Shown here: positions 49,713 through 57,287 of the stretch, in pieces
Position numbering within the stretch: the first letter of the stretch is position 1
Layout: every line of letters begins with the position of its first letter
NCBI GenBank assembly: GCA_003576685.1
Contig: QOZR01000001.1
Span: forward strand, 124,001-188,000
Direction of reading: 5' to 3'
Length of the DNA: 64,000 bases
Origin: Virgifigura deserti
GTDB lineage: Bacteria; Pseudomonadota; Alphaproteobacteria; Dongiales; Dongiaceae
Position numbers and translations under genes: made by a program
The notes under the pieces: generated by a model
What the model was told of the DNA's origin: nothing
The model's input: only the letters and a program-made list of their open reading frames with translations
Database searches by the model: none

Positions 49713-51176
49713 TTAGCCAGGCTTGCGGGCGTAGAGCAGATAAACGCGTCCCGTACTGTCCGGCGTGACCGCTTCGATCACCGGCGCCGGCGAAAGCCCC
49801 TCGACGAGGGCGCGCATATCGGCCTCGTTGCGATAGATCACCGTCCAGTCGCAGATGAACTCCATCGGCCAGAGGTTGCTCATCTCGGTTTCGCGCATGT
49901 TGCCGATCACGAGACGGCCGCCGGGCTTGAGCTGTTCGTAGAGGGTGGTGATCAGCGTCCGCGCCCGGCGCAGGGCCAGATAGTCGATGAGCCCGACGCT
50001 GTAGATCAGGTCCTGCTTCGGCAGTTCGCTCAGGACCGACCAGGCCTTCAGCAACTGTGTGAACGAGACATGGAGGCAGGAGACGGCGGCCTGACCGTTG
50101 AAGCGCGCCACCTCCGGCAGGGTCTGCTCATAGGCGAAGGAGAGCGCGGTCTCGTCCTGATCGATCAGCGTGAAGGAGACGGGCCGCGGCAGCTTCGGAA
50201 CGCGCAGGTAGTTGGCGACCTCCTGAGCCGGGCCGCAGCCGAGGCTGAGAACGTTGACGGGCCCGCCGTCGTCCGGCGCGGAGACGACGGTTTCGGCGAT
50301 CGTCTGCTTGATCGCCACCATGCGCGTCGCGATGCATTCCGCGACGTCGAGGCCCAGCCGGTGCACGAGCTGACCATAGGTGGTGTCGCCGATCCGCTGC
50401 CAATCATAGACCTGCCGCATCACCTGAAAGTCGCCGGGGTAGCCGAGCGGCTTCTCATAGCTGCGCTGCCAGATCGGCGCCGCCATGAACTCCGGCGTTA
50501 CCACGAGCTCGGTGAAGCGTTTGACCGCGCGAAGCTTTTCGGGGTCGTCCATCACCGCCGCGACCAATTCACCGCCGCGCTCCCAGAGCCGGCGCCACTC
50601 GGGAATCGCCTTCTCCTCGCAGTAATCGAGGATCTCGTCCGGGTGGCGCCGGTTGCGCCGGCCGACGGCCAGCGGCGCGGTCTCAGCGACCCGCTCGAGC
50701 ATCGCCTTGTAGCGCCGCAGGAAATAAATAACGTCGGCGCAAAGCAGCCGATAACCGGGGCAGATGCTGTCGATCTCGGCCTCCAGGCCGCCGTCCAGCT
50801 CCTGGCGGAGCGCCGCCTCCTCGTGCCGAGCCATCAGTTCGCCGATGTCGAGATAACCCTCGACGAAGCGGATGCCGAGCTTCGGGCCCATCGTGGTCGG
50901 TTCGACGCGGCAGATGCGGCCGCGGCCCTGATGCGCTGTTTCCCGGCCGACGCCGATACGCACCTCCACGGTCTCGCCGACCCGCTCGGACCAGTCGGCG
51001 ACCGGCGCATCGACGGCGGCGATGCCGCTCAGGCTGAAATCAAGGAGCCGGAGGGCAACATCGTCGACATCGAGCCTCACCAGCCTGGGCGAGAGGAGAT
51101 TCTGGGCCTTGAAGCGCTCCGCGCGAAAAAAGACCCGGCGGCCCTCGGCCCCGAGCAGCTGCTCGTAGCTCTTCAT
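49713..51176 (-). CDS. PilZ domain-SAM methyltransferase fusion, PhcB-like
   Basis: 487 residues. The N-terminal ~120 residues are PilZ-like: RVFFR region near residue 14-18 (RxxxR) and LLDFSLSGIAA (DxSxxG), the c-di-GMP binding pattern. The rest is a class I SAM methyltransferase with motif I NVLSLGCGPAQEVANYL and the EKPLGYPGDFQVM segment seen in the PhcB group that makes 3-hydroxy fatty acid methyl esters (quorum signals in Ralstonia). So it may couple c-di-GMP to a diffusible signal. Its substrate is not shown by sequence; a protein or small-molecule methyltransferase is the alternative. Confidence 0.82.
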   Translation of the reverse strand: MKSYEQLLGAEGRRVFFRAERFKAQNLLSPRLVRLDVDDVALRLLDFSLSGIAAVDAPVADWSERVGETVEVRIGVGRETAHQGRGRICRVEPTTMGPKLGIRFVEGYLDIGELMARHEEAALRQELDGGLEAEIDSICPGYRLLCADVIYFLRRYKAMLERVAETAPLAVGRRNRRHPDEILDYCEEKAIPEWRRLWERGGELVAAVMDDPEKLRAVKRFTELVVTPEFMAAPIWQRSYEKPLGYPGDFQVMRQVYDWQRIGDTTYGQLVHRLGLDVAECIATRMVAIKQTIAETVVSAPDDGGPVNVLSLGCGPAQEVANYLRVPKLPRPVSFTLIDQDETALSFAYEQTLPEVARFNGQAAVSCLHVSFTQLLKAWSVLSELPKQDLIYSVGLIDYLALRRARTLITTLYEQLKPGGRLVIGNMRETEMSNLWPMEFICDWTVIYRNEADMRALVEGLSPAPVIEAVTPDSTGRVYLLYARKPG

Positions 51177-51538
51177 GCCGCTTGTCCTTTTCTTACGCAT
51201 TTACGCGCAGGCGCGCCTTGCACGCCCAATCCATGAAAGCCGTTAGAACGGGCCAGATACCTTCTTTGAAAGCCGGCAGTAAATCGCCGGCGCGAGGACT
51301 GCGCCTCGCCGCTCACCATCGTCATGATTGGTGCCCCCATACTTGAGATTGCCTGCCGGCGACCATACTGACGCCGTGCGCGCATGACTAGATTAAAATA
51401 TCAATGCCACACGTTTTTAAGTCAAATGTATGAAATGGGCAGAAAACTTGAAATCTTCCAGAAGATGTTAAGGTTATTGCCGCTGGGGCGGTTAATAGAC
51501 CTTCAGGGCTCACGGCGCGGCATCGTAGAGCATCGATA

Positions 51539-51552
51539 GTCGGTATACCGAC
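51539..51552. promoter_or_regulatory. Perfect 14-bp palindrome upstream of the sigma factor
   Basis: GTCGGTATACCGAC is a perfect dyad about 80 bp before the sigma gene. It adjoins the Fur-like dyad at 51563 and could be a second operator. Confidence 0.4.
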
Positions 51553-51562
51553 CTCGCAGTTA

Positions 51563-51579
51563 TTGCGAATTAATCGCAA
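51563..51579. promoter_or_regulatory. Fur-like dyad upstream of the ECF sigma gene
   Basis: TTGCGA-N5-TCGCAA (centre ATTAA) is a 17-bp dyad. It is close to the TGCGAATnATTCGCA type of Fur box that I recall for some alphaproteobacteria, with one changed centre base. It lies 50 bp before the sigma ATG, where a Fur repressor would act. The assignment is inference. Confidence 0.5.
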
Positions 51580-51629
51580 CTCGGCTAGGCTCGGCCGCGA
51601 CCTTGATTCGAGCGATGCCGCCGCGGGCG

Positions 51630-52160
51630 ATGTCCGACACACGTAACAAGCTGCTGTCCATTTTTGCCGAGCACCAGGATGCGTTGACGCGCCTCCTGAC
51701 CCGTCGGCTGGGCAGCGTCGCGCTTGTCGAGGATCTCATCCAGGAGACCTGGCTGCGCGCCGCCAATTGCAAAGGCACCGCCGCGCTCGTCAATCCGCAG
51801 GCCTATCTCTTTCGGATTGCGTCGAACCTCGCTCTCGATCATCTGCGCCATGTCGGCCAGAGGATCGAGGTTCGGGCCAGTGAGGAAGCGGTTGCGGCCG
51901 TGTCCGACCCGGCGCCGTCGCCCGAGGCCGCGGCGGTTCACCGAAGCGAGCTGGATCGCCTGCTTCGGATCGTCGGCGGGCTGTCGCCCCGCTGCCGCGA
52001 GGTCTTCATTCTGCACAAATTTGAGGGGCTGCCCTATAACGAGGTCGCGCAGCGGCTTGGCATCTCCCGGAACACGGTGATGGTGCATATGGTGAAGGCC
52101 CTGGCCGCGCTCGAAAGGGAAATGGACCCCGCACCCGCGAAAATTGCGAGCAAGGCCTAA
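51630..52160 (+). CDS. ECF sigma factor, FecI-like
   Basis: 176 residues. Region 2 (about 10-75: LIQETWLRAAN, QAYLFRIASNLALDHLRH) and region 4 (about 115-165: LSPRCREVFILHKFEGLPYNEVAQRLGISRNTV) are typical FecI-type. It directs RNA polymerase to the following iron-transport genes on a signal from FecR. I use ATG 51630; two upstream codons (51603, 51615) are alternatives. A Fur-like dyad lies just upstream. Confidence 0.93.
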   Translation: MSDTRNKLLSIFAEHQDALTRLLTRRLGSVALVEDLIQETWLRAANCKGTAALVNPQAYLFRIASNLALDHLRHVGQRIEVRASEEAVAAVSDPAPSPEAAAVHRSELDRLLRIVGGLSPRCREVFILHKFEGLPYNEVAQRLGISRNTVMVHMVKALAALEREMDPAPAKIASKA

Positions 52161-52297
52161 AGCTATCTTCCTGATGGCACGTCATAGGCAGTAGAAGGCG
52201 GTGGCAAGCCGTGATGCCGGGCCATGGTGCCGGCTGACGCGGAAGGTCACGCGCAGTTCGGCCCGCGACGACGCGCGGGTGCCGACCAGGGTGCAGC

Positions 52298-53260
52298 ATG
52301 CAGGAAGAATCGCAGGATCCGCTGATCGAAGAGGCGCTTCGCTGGCTTGTCCTGCTGCGCGACGAGCAGGCGACCGATGCCGACCGGCAGCGCTTCGCCG
52401 AATGGCTCGGCCGCGATCCCGCGCATGCGGTCGCCTGGAGCCGGGCCCAGCATGTCTGGTCCCATGCCGAGATCATGAGACCGGCGATTCGCGCGAGCCG
52501 GGCCGCCCCCCTCGCGGCAAGGATGTCTCGGACGCAACTGGGGCCGAGCCGGCGCGCCTGGATGCGCGGCGCGGCGGCGGCTGTCGTCGGAGCGGCCGGC
52601 GGCTATCTGCTGACGCGGCCGGAGTGGTTCGCCGATTACCGCACGGCGGTCGCGGAGCGTCGAGCCGTGACGCTGCCCGACGGCTCCGTCGCCGAACTCG
52701 GCAGCACCACGGCACTTTCCATCGAGTCCGACAGGTCTGTGCGCCGTGCCGTGCTGCATGACGGGGAGGCTTTCTTCACTGTCGCGCAGGACCTTGCCCG
52801 CCCCTTCGTGGTCGAGGCCACCGGCGGCCGTATTCAGGCGCTCGGCACCGCTTTCAATGTGAAGCAGTCAGGGGAGGCGGTCACGGTTGCCGTCGCCGAG
52901 CATGCGGTCGCCGTCTCGGCAGGCGAGGGCCGCGCCGTGACGGTCGATCAGGGGCGGCAGGTTCGATACGGCCCCGGCAGGCTGGGGCCGGTGCGCCCGG
53001 CCAATCTCCCGACCGTCCTCGCATGGCGGCGGGATCGCCTGATCTTCCAGGACGCGCCGCTGGGCGACGTCATCGCCGAGCTGGAGCGCTATCGCAGCGG
53101 CCGGATCGTCATAACGGATCGTCGGATCGCGGAAATTTCAGTGACGGCAGTATTCGACACGCGCCGGACCGACGATGCGCTTCGGGCGATCGCCGACAGC
53201 CTACCGGTTCAGATCTTGCGGGTGACCGACTTCCTGCTGTTCGTCTCCCCGGCGGGATAA
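52298..53260 (+). CDS. FecR-family anti-sigma factor
   Basis: 320 residues: an N-terminal sigma-binding helix region (LIEEALRWLVLLRDEQATD...RFAEWLGRDPAHAVAW, DUF4880 type), one membrane span (about 88-106, GAAAAVVGAAGGYLL), a periplasmic FecR domain (VTLPDGSVAELGSTTALSI, GEAFFTVAQDLARPFVV) and a C-terminal STN-like DUF4974 part. It relays the signal from the TonB receptor to the sigma factor. The next gene is that receptor. Confidence 0.93.
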   Translation: MQEESQDPLIEEALRWLVLLRDEQATDADRQRFAEWLGRDPAHAVAWSRAQHVWSHAEIMRPAIRASRAAPLAARMSRTQLGPSRRAWMRGAAAAVVGAAGGYLLTRPEWFADYRTAVAERRAVTLPDGSVAELGSTTALSIESDRSVRRAVLHDGEAFFTVAQDLARPFVVEATGGRIQALGTAFNVKQSGEAVTVAVAEHAVAVSAGEGRAVTVDQGRQVRYGPGRLGPVRPANLPTVLAWRRDRLIFQDAPLGDVIAELERYRSGRIVITDRRIAEISVTAVFDTRRTDDALRAIADSLPVQILRVTDFLLFVSPAG

Positions 53261-53276
53261 GCCGAAACTGCGGGCA

Positions 53277-53300
53277 CGGCGAAATCGCCGCACTTTTTTT
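53277..53300 (+). terminator. Intrinsic terminator between fecR-like gene and receptor
   Basis: Stem CGGCGA/TCGCCG with an AA loop (53277-53290), followed by CAC and TTTTTTT. It lies after the FecR-like stop, so the receptor operon has its own promoter, presumably the one used by the ECF sigma factor. Confidence 0.65.
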
Positions 53301-53426
53301 CTGACAGACCTAATTCCCCCGCTTCCGTCGTTCGTCGAAGAGGATAGAGGCGCAAATGCGTCTCGATCGCATTTGCATGGCTCAATGCTTGCCGAACGGC
53401 GAGGCGGGGGAACGGAGACCGGAATT

Positions 53427-55898
53427 ATGGGGCAGGGGGCGCGTGGCGTGGATGGAGAAGCAAGGGTGCCTTTCTCCGGCGGGAATCGATCGAGAGTCCG
53501 ACAGTTGAGAGTCCGGCCGGGGCGCGGCGCGCTGCTGGGATCTTTACTCGCCGGCACCGTCTTATGCTCGGTCGGCGCGGCACCGGCCGGTGCCGCAGAT
53601 TGGGAGGATCGACTGCGCCAGTTGGAACGGGCGACGTCGCAGAGCACGAGCGGCGGCAGGCTACAGGTCGCTCAGGTCGCCGATCAGGGAAAGTTTGATA
53701 TCGCGGAGCAGCCGCTGATCCCGGCACTGCTTGCGTTCTCGGATATGACCGGCATCCAGCTCATCTTCGATTCGACACTGGCGCGGGATCTGACGTCTCC
53801 GGGCCTCTCCGGCTCCTTCCCGCCGGAACAGGCCCTGCGCCGGCTGCTGGCGGGCACGGGCCTTACCTACCGGTTCACCGATCCGACGACGGTCACGCTG
53901 GAGAAGGTGCAGGCGGCACAGGCGGAGTCCGGCGTCGTCACGCTCGCCCCGGTGATGGTGACCGGTGAACGCGTGACCCGATCCCTCCAGGACACGGCCA
54001 CCAGTGTCGTCGTCTTCGATTCCGAAGCCATCGAGGAGCGGCCCGGCATCGAGTCGACGAACGACCTTCTGGAGCGGATTCCGAACGTCACCACGACAGG
54101 AACGACCAACCTGGCACCGGCCGTACGCGGCGTCGACGGCACCGGCCCGGCGCAAGGAGCCGACGCGTTCTTCGCCGGTGTCAGGCCGCGGCTGAATATC
54201 CAGATCGACGGACGGCCGGCAAGCTTCAACGAGGTCATCTTCGGTGACGTCGCGCTGTGGGATGTCGAGCAGGTGGAGGTGCTGCGGGGGCCGCAGAGCA
54301 CGCTGCAGGGCCGCAACGCCATCGCCGGCGCGGTGGTGGTCAAGACGAAGGACCCGACCTACGACTATGAGGCCGGCGCGCGCCTCATCGCCGGAACCGA
54401 GGAGACCCGGCAGGGATCGGCCTTCGTCTCCGGACCGATCATCGAGGATCAGCTGGCGTTTCGCCTGGCCTTCGATCGCAGGACGAGCGAGAGCTTCGTC
54501 GAGATGGACCCCTATCTCGACATCGACCCGGAGGAGTTCGAGTCGACCACCGTCCGAGGCAAGCTGTTGATCGAGCCCAAGGGTATCGAAGGGTTCTCCA
54601 CCGTCCTTACGGTCAACCACTCCGACCACACCGCACCGCAAACGGAGAGCGTCAAGCGCCCCTTCGACAAGCATGTGGTCTCCTATCCCGACATGCCGGT
54701 GTTCAACCCGCGCGCGACGAGCGGGATCATCGACACGACATTGGACCTCAACGACAATCTCACGGTCGAGGGCACGTTCTCGGCGACTGATCTACGCGTC
54801 GAGCGCCACGCTCGTCCCGGAGACGGCAATGCGACGATCGACGCCACCGAGTTGGTCGCGGAGCCGCGCTTGCGATTCTGGGGTCTCGACGGACGGCTGA
54901 ACGGATTAGGTGGCGTCTATCTCTTCAGCGCCGACCAGGACGAATCCATCGATCTGTTCGGCGGTGGAACATTCGACGACAGTACCACGACGGCGGCGGT
55001 CTTCGCCGAAGGGACCCTTTCTGTCCTGGACGATTTCGACGTCACCTTGGGCGGCCGGTACGAAGAGGAGCATCGGAAGCGCGACGGCGGGACCGGTCCC
55101 TTTGTCATCGACTTCGAGGAAACCTATGAGGTCTTCCTGCCCAAGCTCGGCGTTGCCTGGCACGCGACCGACGAGCTGACGGTCGGCGCCATCGTGTCGA
55201 GGGGCTATAACGGCGGCGGCGCGGGCTTCACCTACGATGCGCCCTTCGAAAGCTATACCTACGATCCCGAATATGTCTGGAACTACGAGGCCTATGCGCG
55301 CGCCGACCTCTATGACGGCAAGCTCAGCCTGACGGGCAACCTGTTCTATTCCGACTACAAGGACATGCAGCTTCCGTTCGACCTGAATCCGGATCCGGCC
55401 GCATGGTCTGTGGTCGTTCGCAATGCGGACAAGGCCGTGACCTACGGCGCGGAGGTCGGGGCAAGATGGCTGGCCTTGCCGGGGCTGGAGCTCTTCGGCG
55501 GCGTCGGCCTCCTCAAGACCGAGATCGAGGACTATCCGGGGTCCGGCATTGAGGGCAACGAGCTGCCGCAGGCGCCCTCCTTCACCGCCGACTTCGGGGG
55601 CATCTACCGGCATTCGAGCGGTTTCGAGATCAGTGCGGACGCCCGCTACTCGGACGCTTATTTCTCGGATATCAACAACAATCCGCGTGGAAAGACCGAT
55701 CCTTATTTCGTCGTCAATTCCCAAATCGGCTACAGCTTCTCCACCGATTTTACGAGCCTGCGGCTGTTCGCCTTCATCAACAATCTTTTCGACGCAGACG
55801 AGCCGGTTCTGCTCACCCCGGGCGCGACCCCGGCGGATGATGTTGCCAACCTGCTGTATCCGCGAACCTTCGGCGTCGGCCTGGAGATGACATTCTGA
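53427..55898 (+). CDS. TonB-dependent siderophore-type receptor with signalling (STN) domain
   Basis: 823 residues. A signal peptide is followed by an STN domain (about 89-160, FDIAEQPLIPALLAFSDMTG), a TonB-box-like region (PVMVTGER), a plug (about 185-300, TSVVVFDSEAIEERPGIEST) and a 22-strand barrel ending in the terminal Phe (GVGLEMTF). The STN domain explains the upstream sigma/FecR pair: substrate binding outside is signalled inward. A ferric siderophore is the usual ligand; the exact one is not readable. Confidence 0.93.
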   Translation: MGQGARGVDGEARVPFSGGNRSRVRQLRVRPGRGALLGSLLAGTVLCSVGAAPAGAADWEDRLRQLERATSQSTSGGRLQVAQVADQGKFDIAEQPLIPALLAFSDMTGIQLIFDSTLARDLTSPGLSGSFPPEQALRRLLAGTGLTYRFTDPTTVTLEKVQAAQAESGVVTLAPVMVTGERVTRSLQDTATSVVVFDSEAIEERPGIESTNDLLERIPNVTTTGTTNLAPAVRGVDGTGPAQGADAFFAGVRPRLNIQIDGRPASFNEVIFGDVALWDVEQVEVLRGPQSTLQGRNAIAGAVVVKTKDPTYDYEAGARLIAGTEETRQGSAFVSGPIIEDQLAFRLAFDRRTSESFVEMDPYLDIDPEEFESTTVRGKLLIEPKGIEGFSTVLTVNHSDHTAPQTESVKRPFDKHVVSYPDMPVFNPRATSGIIDTTLDLNDNLTVEGTFSATDLRVERHARPGDGNATIDATELVAEPRLRFWGLDGRLNGLGGVYLFSADQDESIDLFGGGTFDDSTTTAAVFAEGTLSVLDDFDVTLGGRYEEEHRKRDGGTGPFVIDFEETYEVFLPKLGVAWHATDELTVGAIVSRGYNGGGAGFTYDAPFESYTYDPEYVWNYEAYARADLYDGKLSLTGNLFYSDYKDMQLPFDLNPDPAAWSVVVRNADKAVTYGAEVGARWLALPGLELFGGVGLLKTEIEDYPGSGIEGNELPQAPSFTADFGGIYRHSSGFEISADARYSDAYFSDINNNPRGKTDPYFVVNSQIGYSFSTDFTSLRLFAFINNLFDADEPVLLTPGATPADDVANLLYPRTFGVGLEMTF

Positions 55899-55900
55899 CC

Positions 55901-57073
55901 ATGCTCCGAACGAAAACGATCAAGTTCTGGTATCGCATTCACAAATGGACGAGCCTGGTCTGCACGGCGTTCCTGCTGATGCTCTGCCTGACCGGCCTGC
56001 CGCTGATCTTCTATCACGAGATCGAGCATCTACTGGGCAATGCAGTCGAGGCGCCGGCTCTGCCTGAAGGGACGCCGATGGCGCCGGTCGACGACGTGAT
56101 CGAAGCGGGGGAGCGCCTGTACCCGGACGAGTTCGTGCAGTTCGTCAGCTGGGACCCTGACGAGCCGGACATCGTCTATCTCAGCTTGGCCGCTTCGCCG
56201 GCCGCATCGCCGGAGAACAACCGCCTGCTCGTGGTCGATGCGCGCACTGCCGAGGTGCTGGGCGAGCCAGTGCTGCAGGGCAGCCTGATGTTCACCCTCT
56301 ACAGGCTGCATGTCGATATGTTCGCCGGGCTTGCCGGCAAATTGTTCCTCGGGCTCATGGGGTTGCTGTTCGTTGTGGCGATCATCTCCGGCGTGGTCGT
56401 CTACGGGCCATTCATGCGCCGGCTCGAATTCGGAACGGTACGCAGCGACAGGTCCCGGCGCGTGCGGTGGCTCGACCTGCACAATCTGCTCGGCATCGTC
56501 ACGCTGACCTGGGCCTTGGTGGTCGGCGGGACGGGGGTCATCAACACCTGGGCCGATCTCGTCATCCAGCTCTGGCGCTCGGACCAGCTTGCGGCCATGG
56601 TCGAGCCCTATCGCGACGCGCCGCCACTGGAAGGGCTCGGCTCCCTAGACCGCGCGATCGCCACCGCGCGCGACGCCGCACCAGGCATGGTGCCGTCCTT
56701 CGTCGCTTTCCCCGGTTCGCTGTTCGCGAGCAATCATCACTATGCCGTCTTCATGCGTGGCGAGACGCCGTTGACGGAGCGGCTGCTCAAGCCGGCGCTC
56801 GTCGACGCACAGACCGGGCAGTTAACCGACGCGCGCGACATGCCGTGGTACGTGACCGCATTGCTGGTCTCGCAGCCGCTGCATTTCGGCGACTACGGCG
56901 GCATGCCGATGAAGATCATTTGGGCGCTGCTCGACATTGTCACCATCATCGTGCTCGGCAGCGGCCTTTATCTCTGGGTTGCGCGGCGGAAGACATCGGT
57001 CGAGACGCGGATCGCTGAGATCGAGCGCGGGGAGGCCAAGCCGCTTGCGACCGTCTCTCGCGAGGCATCGTGA
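55901..57073 (+). CDS. PepSY-associated transmembrane protein
   Basis: 390 residues with four spans and PepSY-type periplasmic loops: N-terminal KFWYRIHKWTSLVCTAFLLMLCLTGLPLIFYHEI, internal LFLGLMGLLFVVAIISGVVVYGP (the HKWxG-like pattern), and C-terminal IIWALLDIVTIIVLGSGLYLWV. This family (PiuB-like) is commonly beside TonB receptors and may act in siderophore reduction or iron release at the inner membrane. It begins 2 bp after the receptor stop and is followed by a small overlapping gene. Confidence 0.9.
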   Translation: MLRTKTIKFWYRIHKWTSLVCTAFLLMLCLTGLPLIFYHEIEHLLGNAVEAPALPEGTPMAPVDDVIEAGERLYPDEFVQFVSWDPDEPDIVYLSLAASPAASPENNRLLVVDARTAEVLGEPVLQGSLMFTLYRLHVDMFAGLAGKLFLGLMGLLFVVAIISGVVVYGPFMRRLEFGTVRSDRSRRVRWLDLHNLLGIVTLTWALVVGGTGVINTWADLVIQLWRSDQLAAMVEPYRDAPPLEGLGSLDRAIATARDAAPGMVPSFVAFPGSLFASNHHYAVFMRGETPLTERLLKPALVDAQTGQLTDARDMPWYVTALLVSQPLHFGDYGGMPMKIIWALLDIVTIIVLGSGLYLWVARRKTSVETRIAEIERGEAKPLATVSREAS

Positions 57074-57282
57074 GAAAGCCGGCCGCCGCGCGCGGGACGT
57101 ATGCCTACCGCGTGTTCGCCATCCCGACCCTGCTGGCGCTACTCAGCGCCCTTGGCCTCCTGTCCGCCCTGCTCGGCGACGGGGTCTGGGATGTGCTGTC
57201 GTGGCTCACGCTCGGGGCATTGATCGTAACGATCGTCCGGCATGTCGCGCGGCCGGCACGAGCGCGATACGAAAGATCCTGA
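57070..57282 (+). CDS. Small two-span membrane protein of the iron operon
   Basis: 70 residues. It starts with a GTG overlapping the PepSY stop by 4 bp. Two hydrophobic segments (about 14-35, VFAIPTLLALLSALGLLSALL; about 41-58, VLSWLTLGALIVTIVRHVA) follow a basic N-terminus. Translational coupling and operon position indicate a role with the PepSY protein. Such small proteins recur beside PepSY genes but I know no function. Confidence 0.7.
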   Translation: MRKPAAARGTYAYRVFAIPTLLALLSALGLLSALLGDGVWDVLSWLTLGALIVTIVRHVARPARARYERS

Positions 57283-57287
57283 GAGTG

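Larger units (their letters stand above)
51177..51629. other. Regulatory intergenic region upstream of the sigma factor
   Basis: About 450 bp, AT-rich in its centre (around 51390-51470), with a poly-purine/AT stretch and two dyads (51539 and 51563). No gene found. The low GC against the surroundings fits a promoter region of both divergent genes. Confidence 0.55.
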
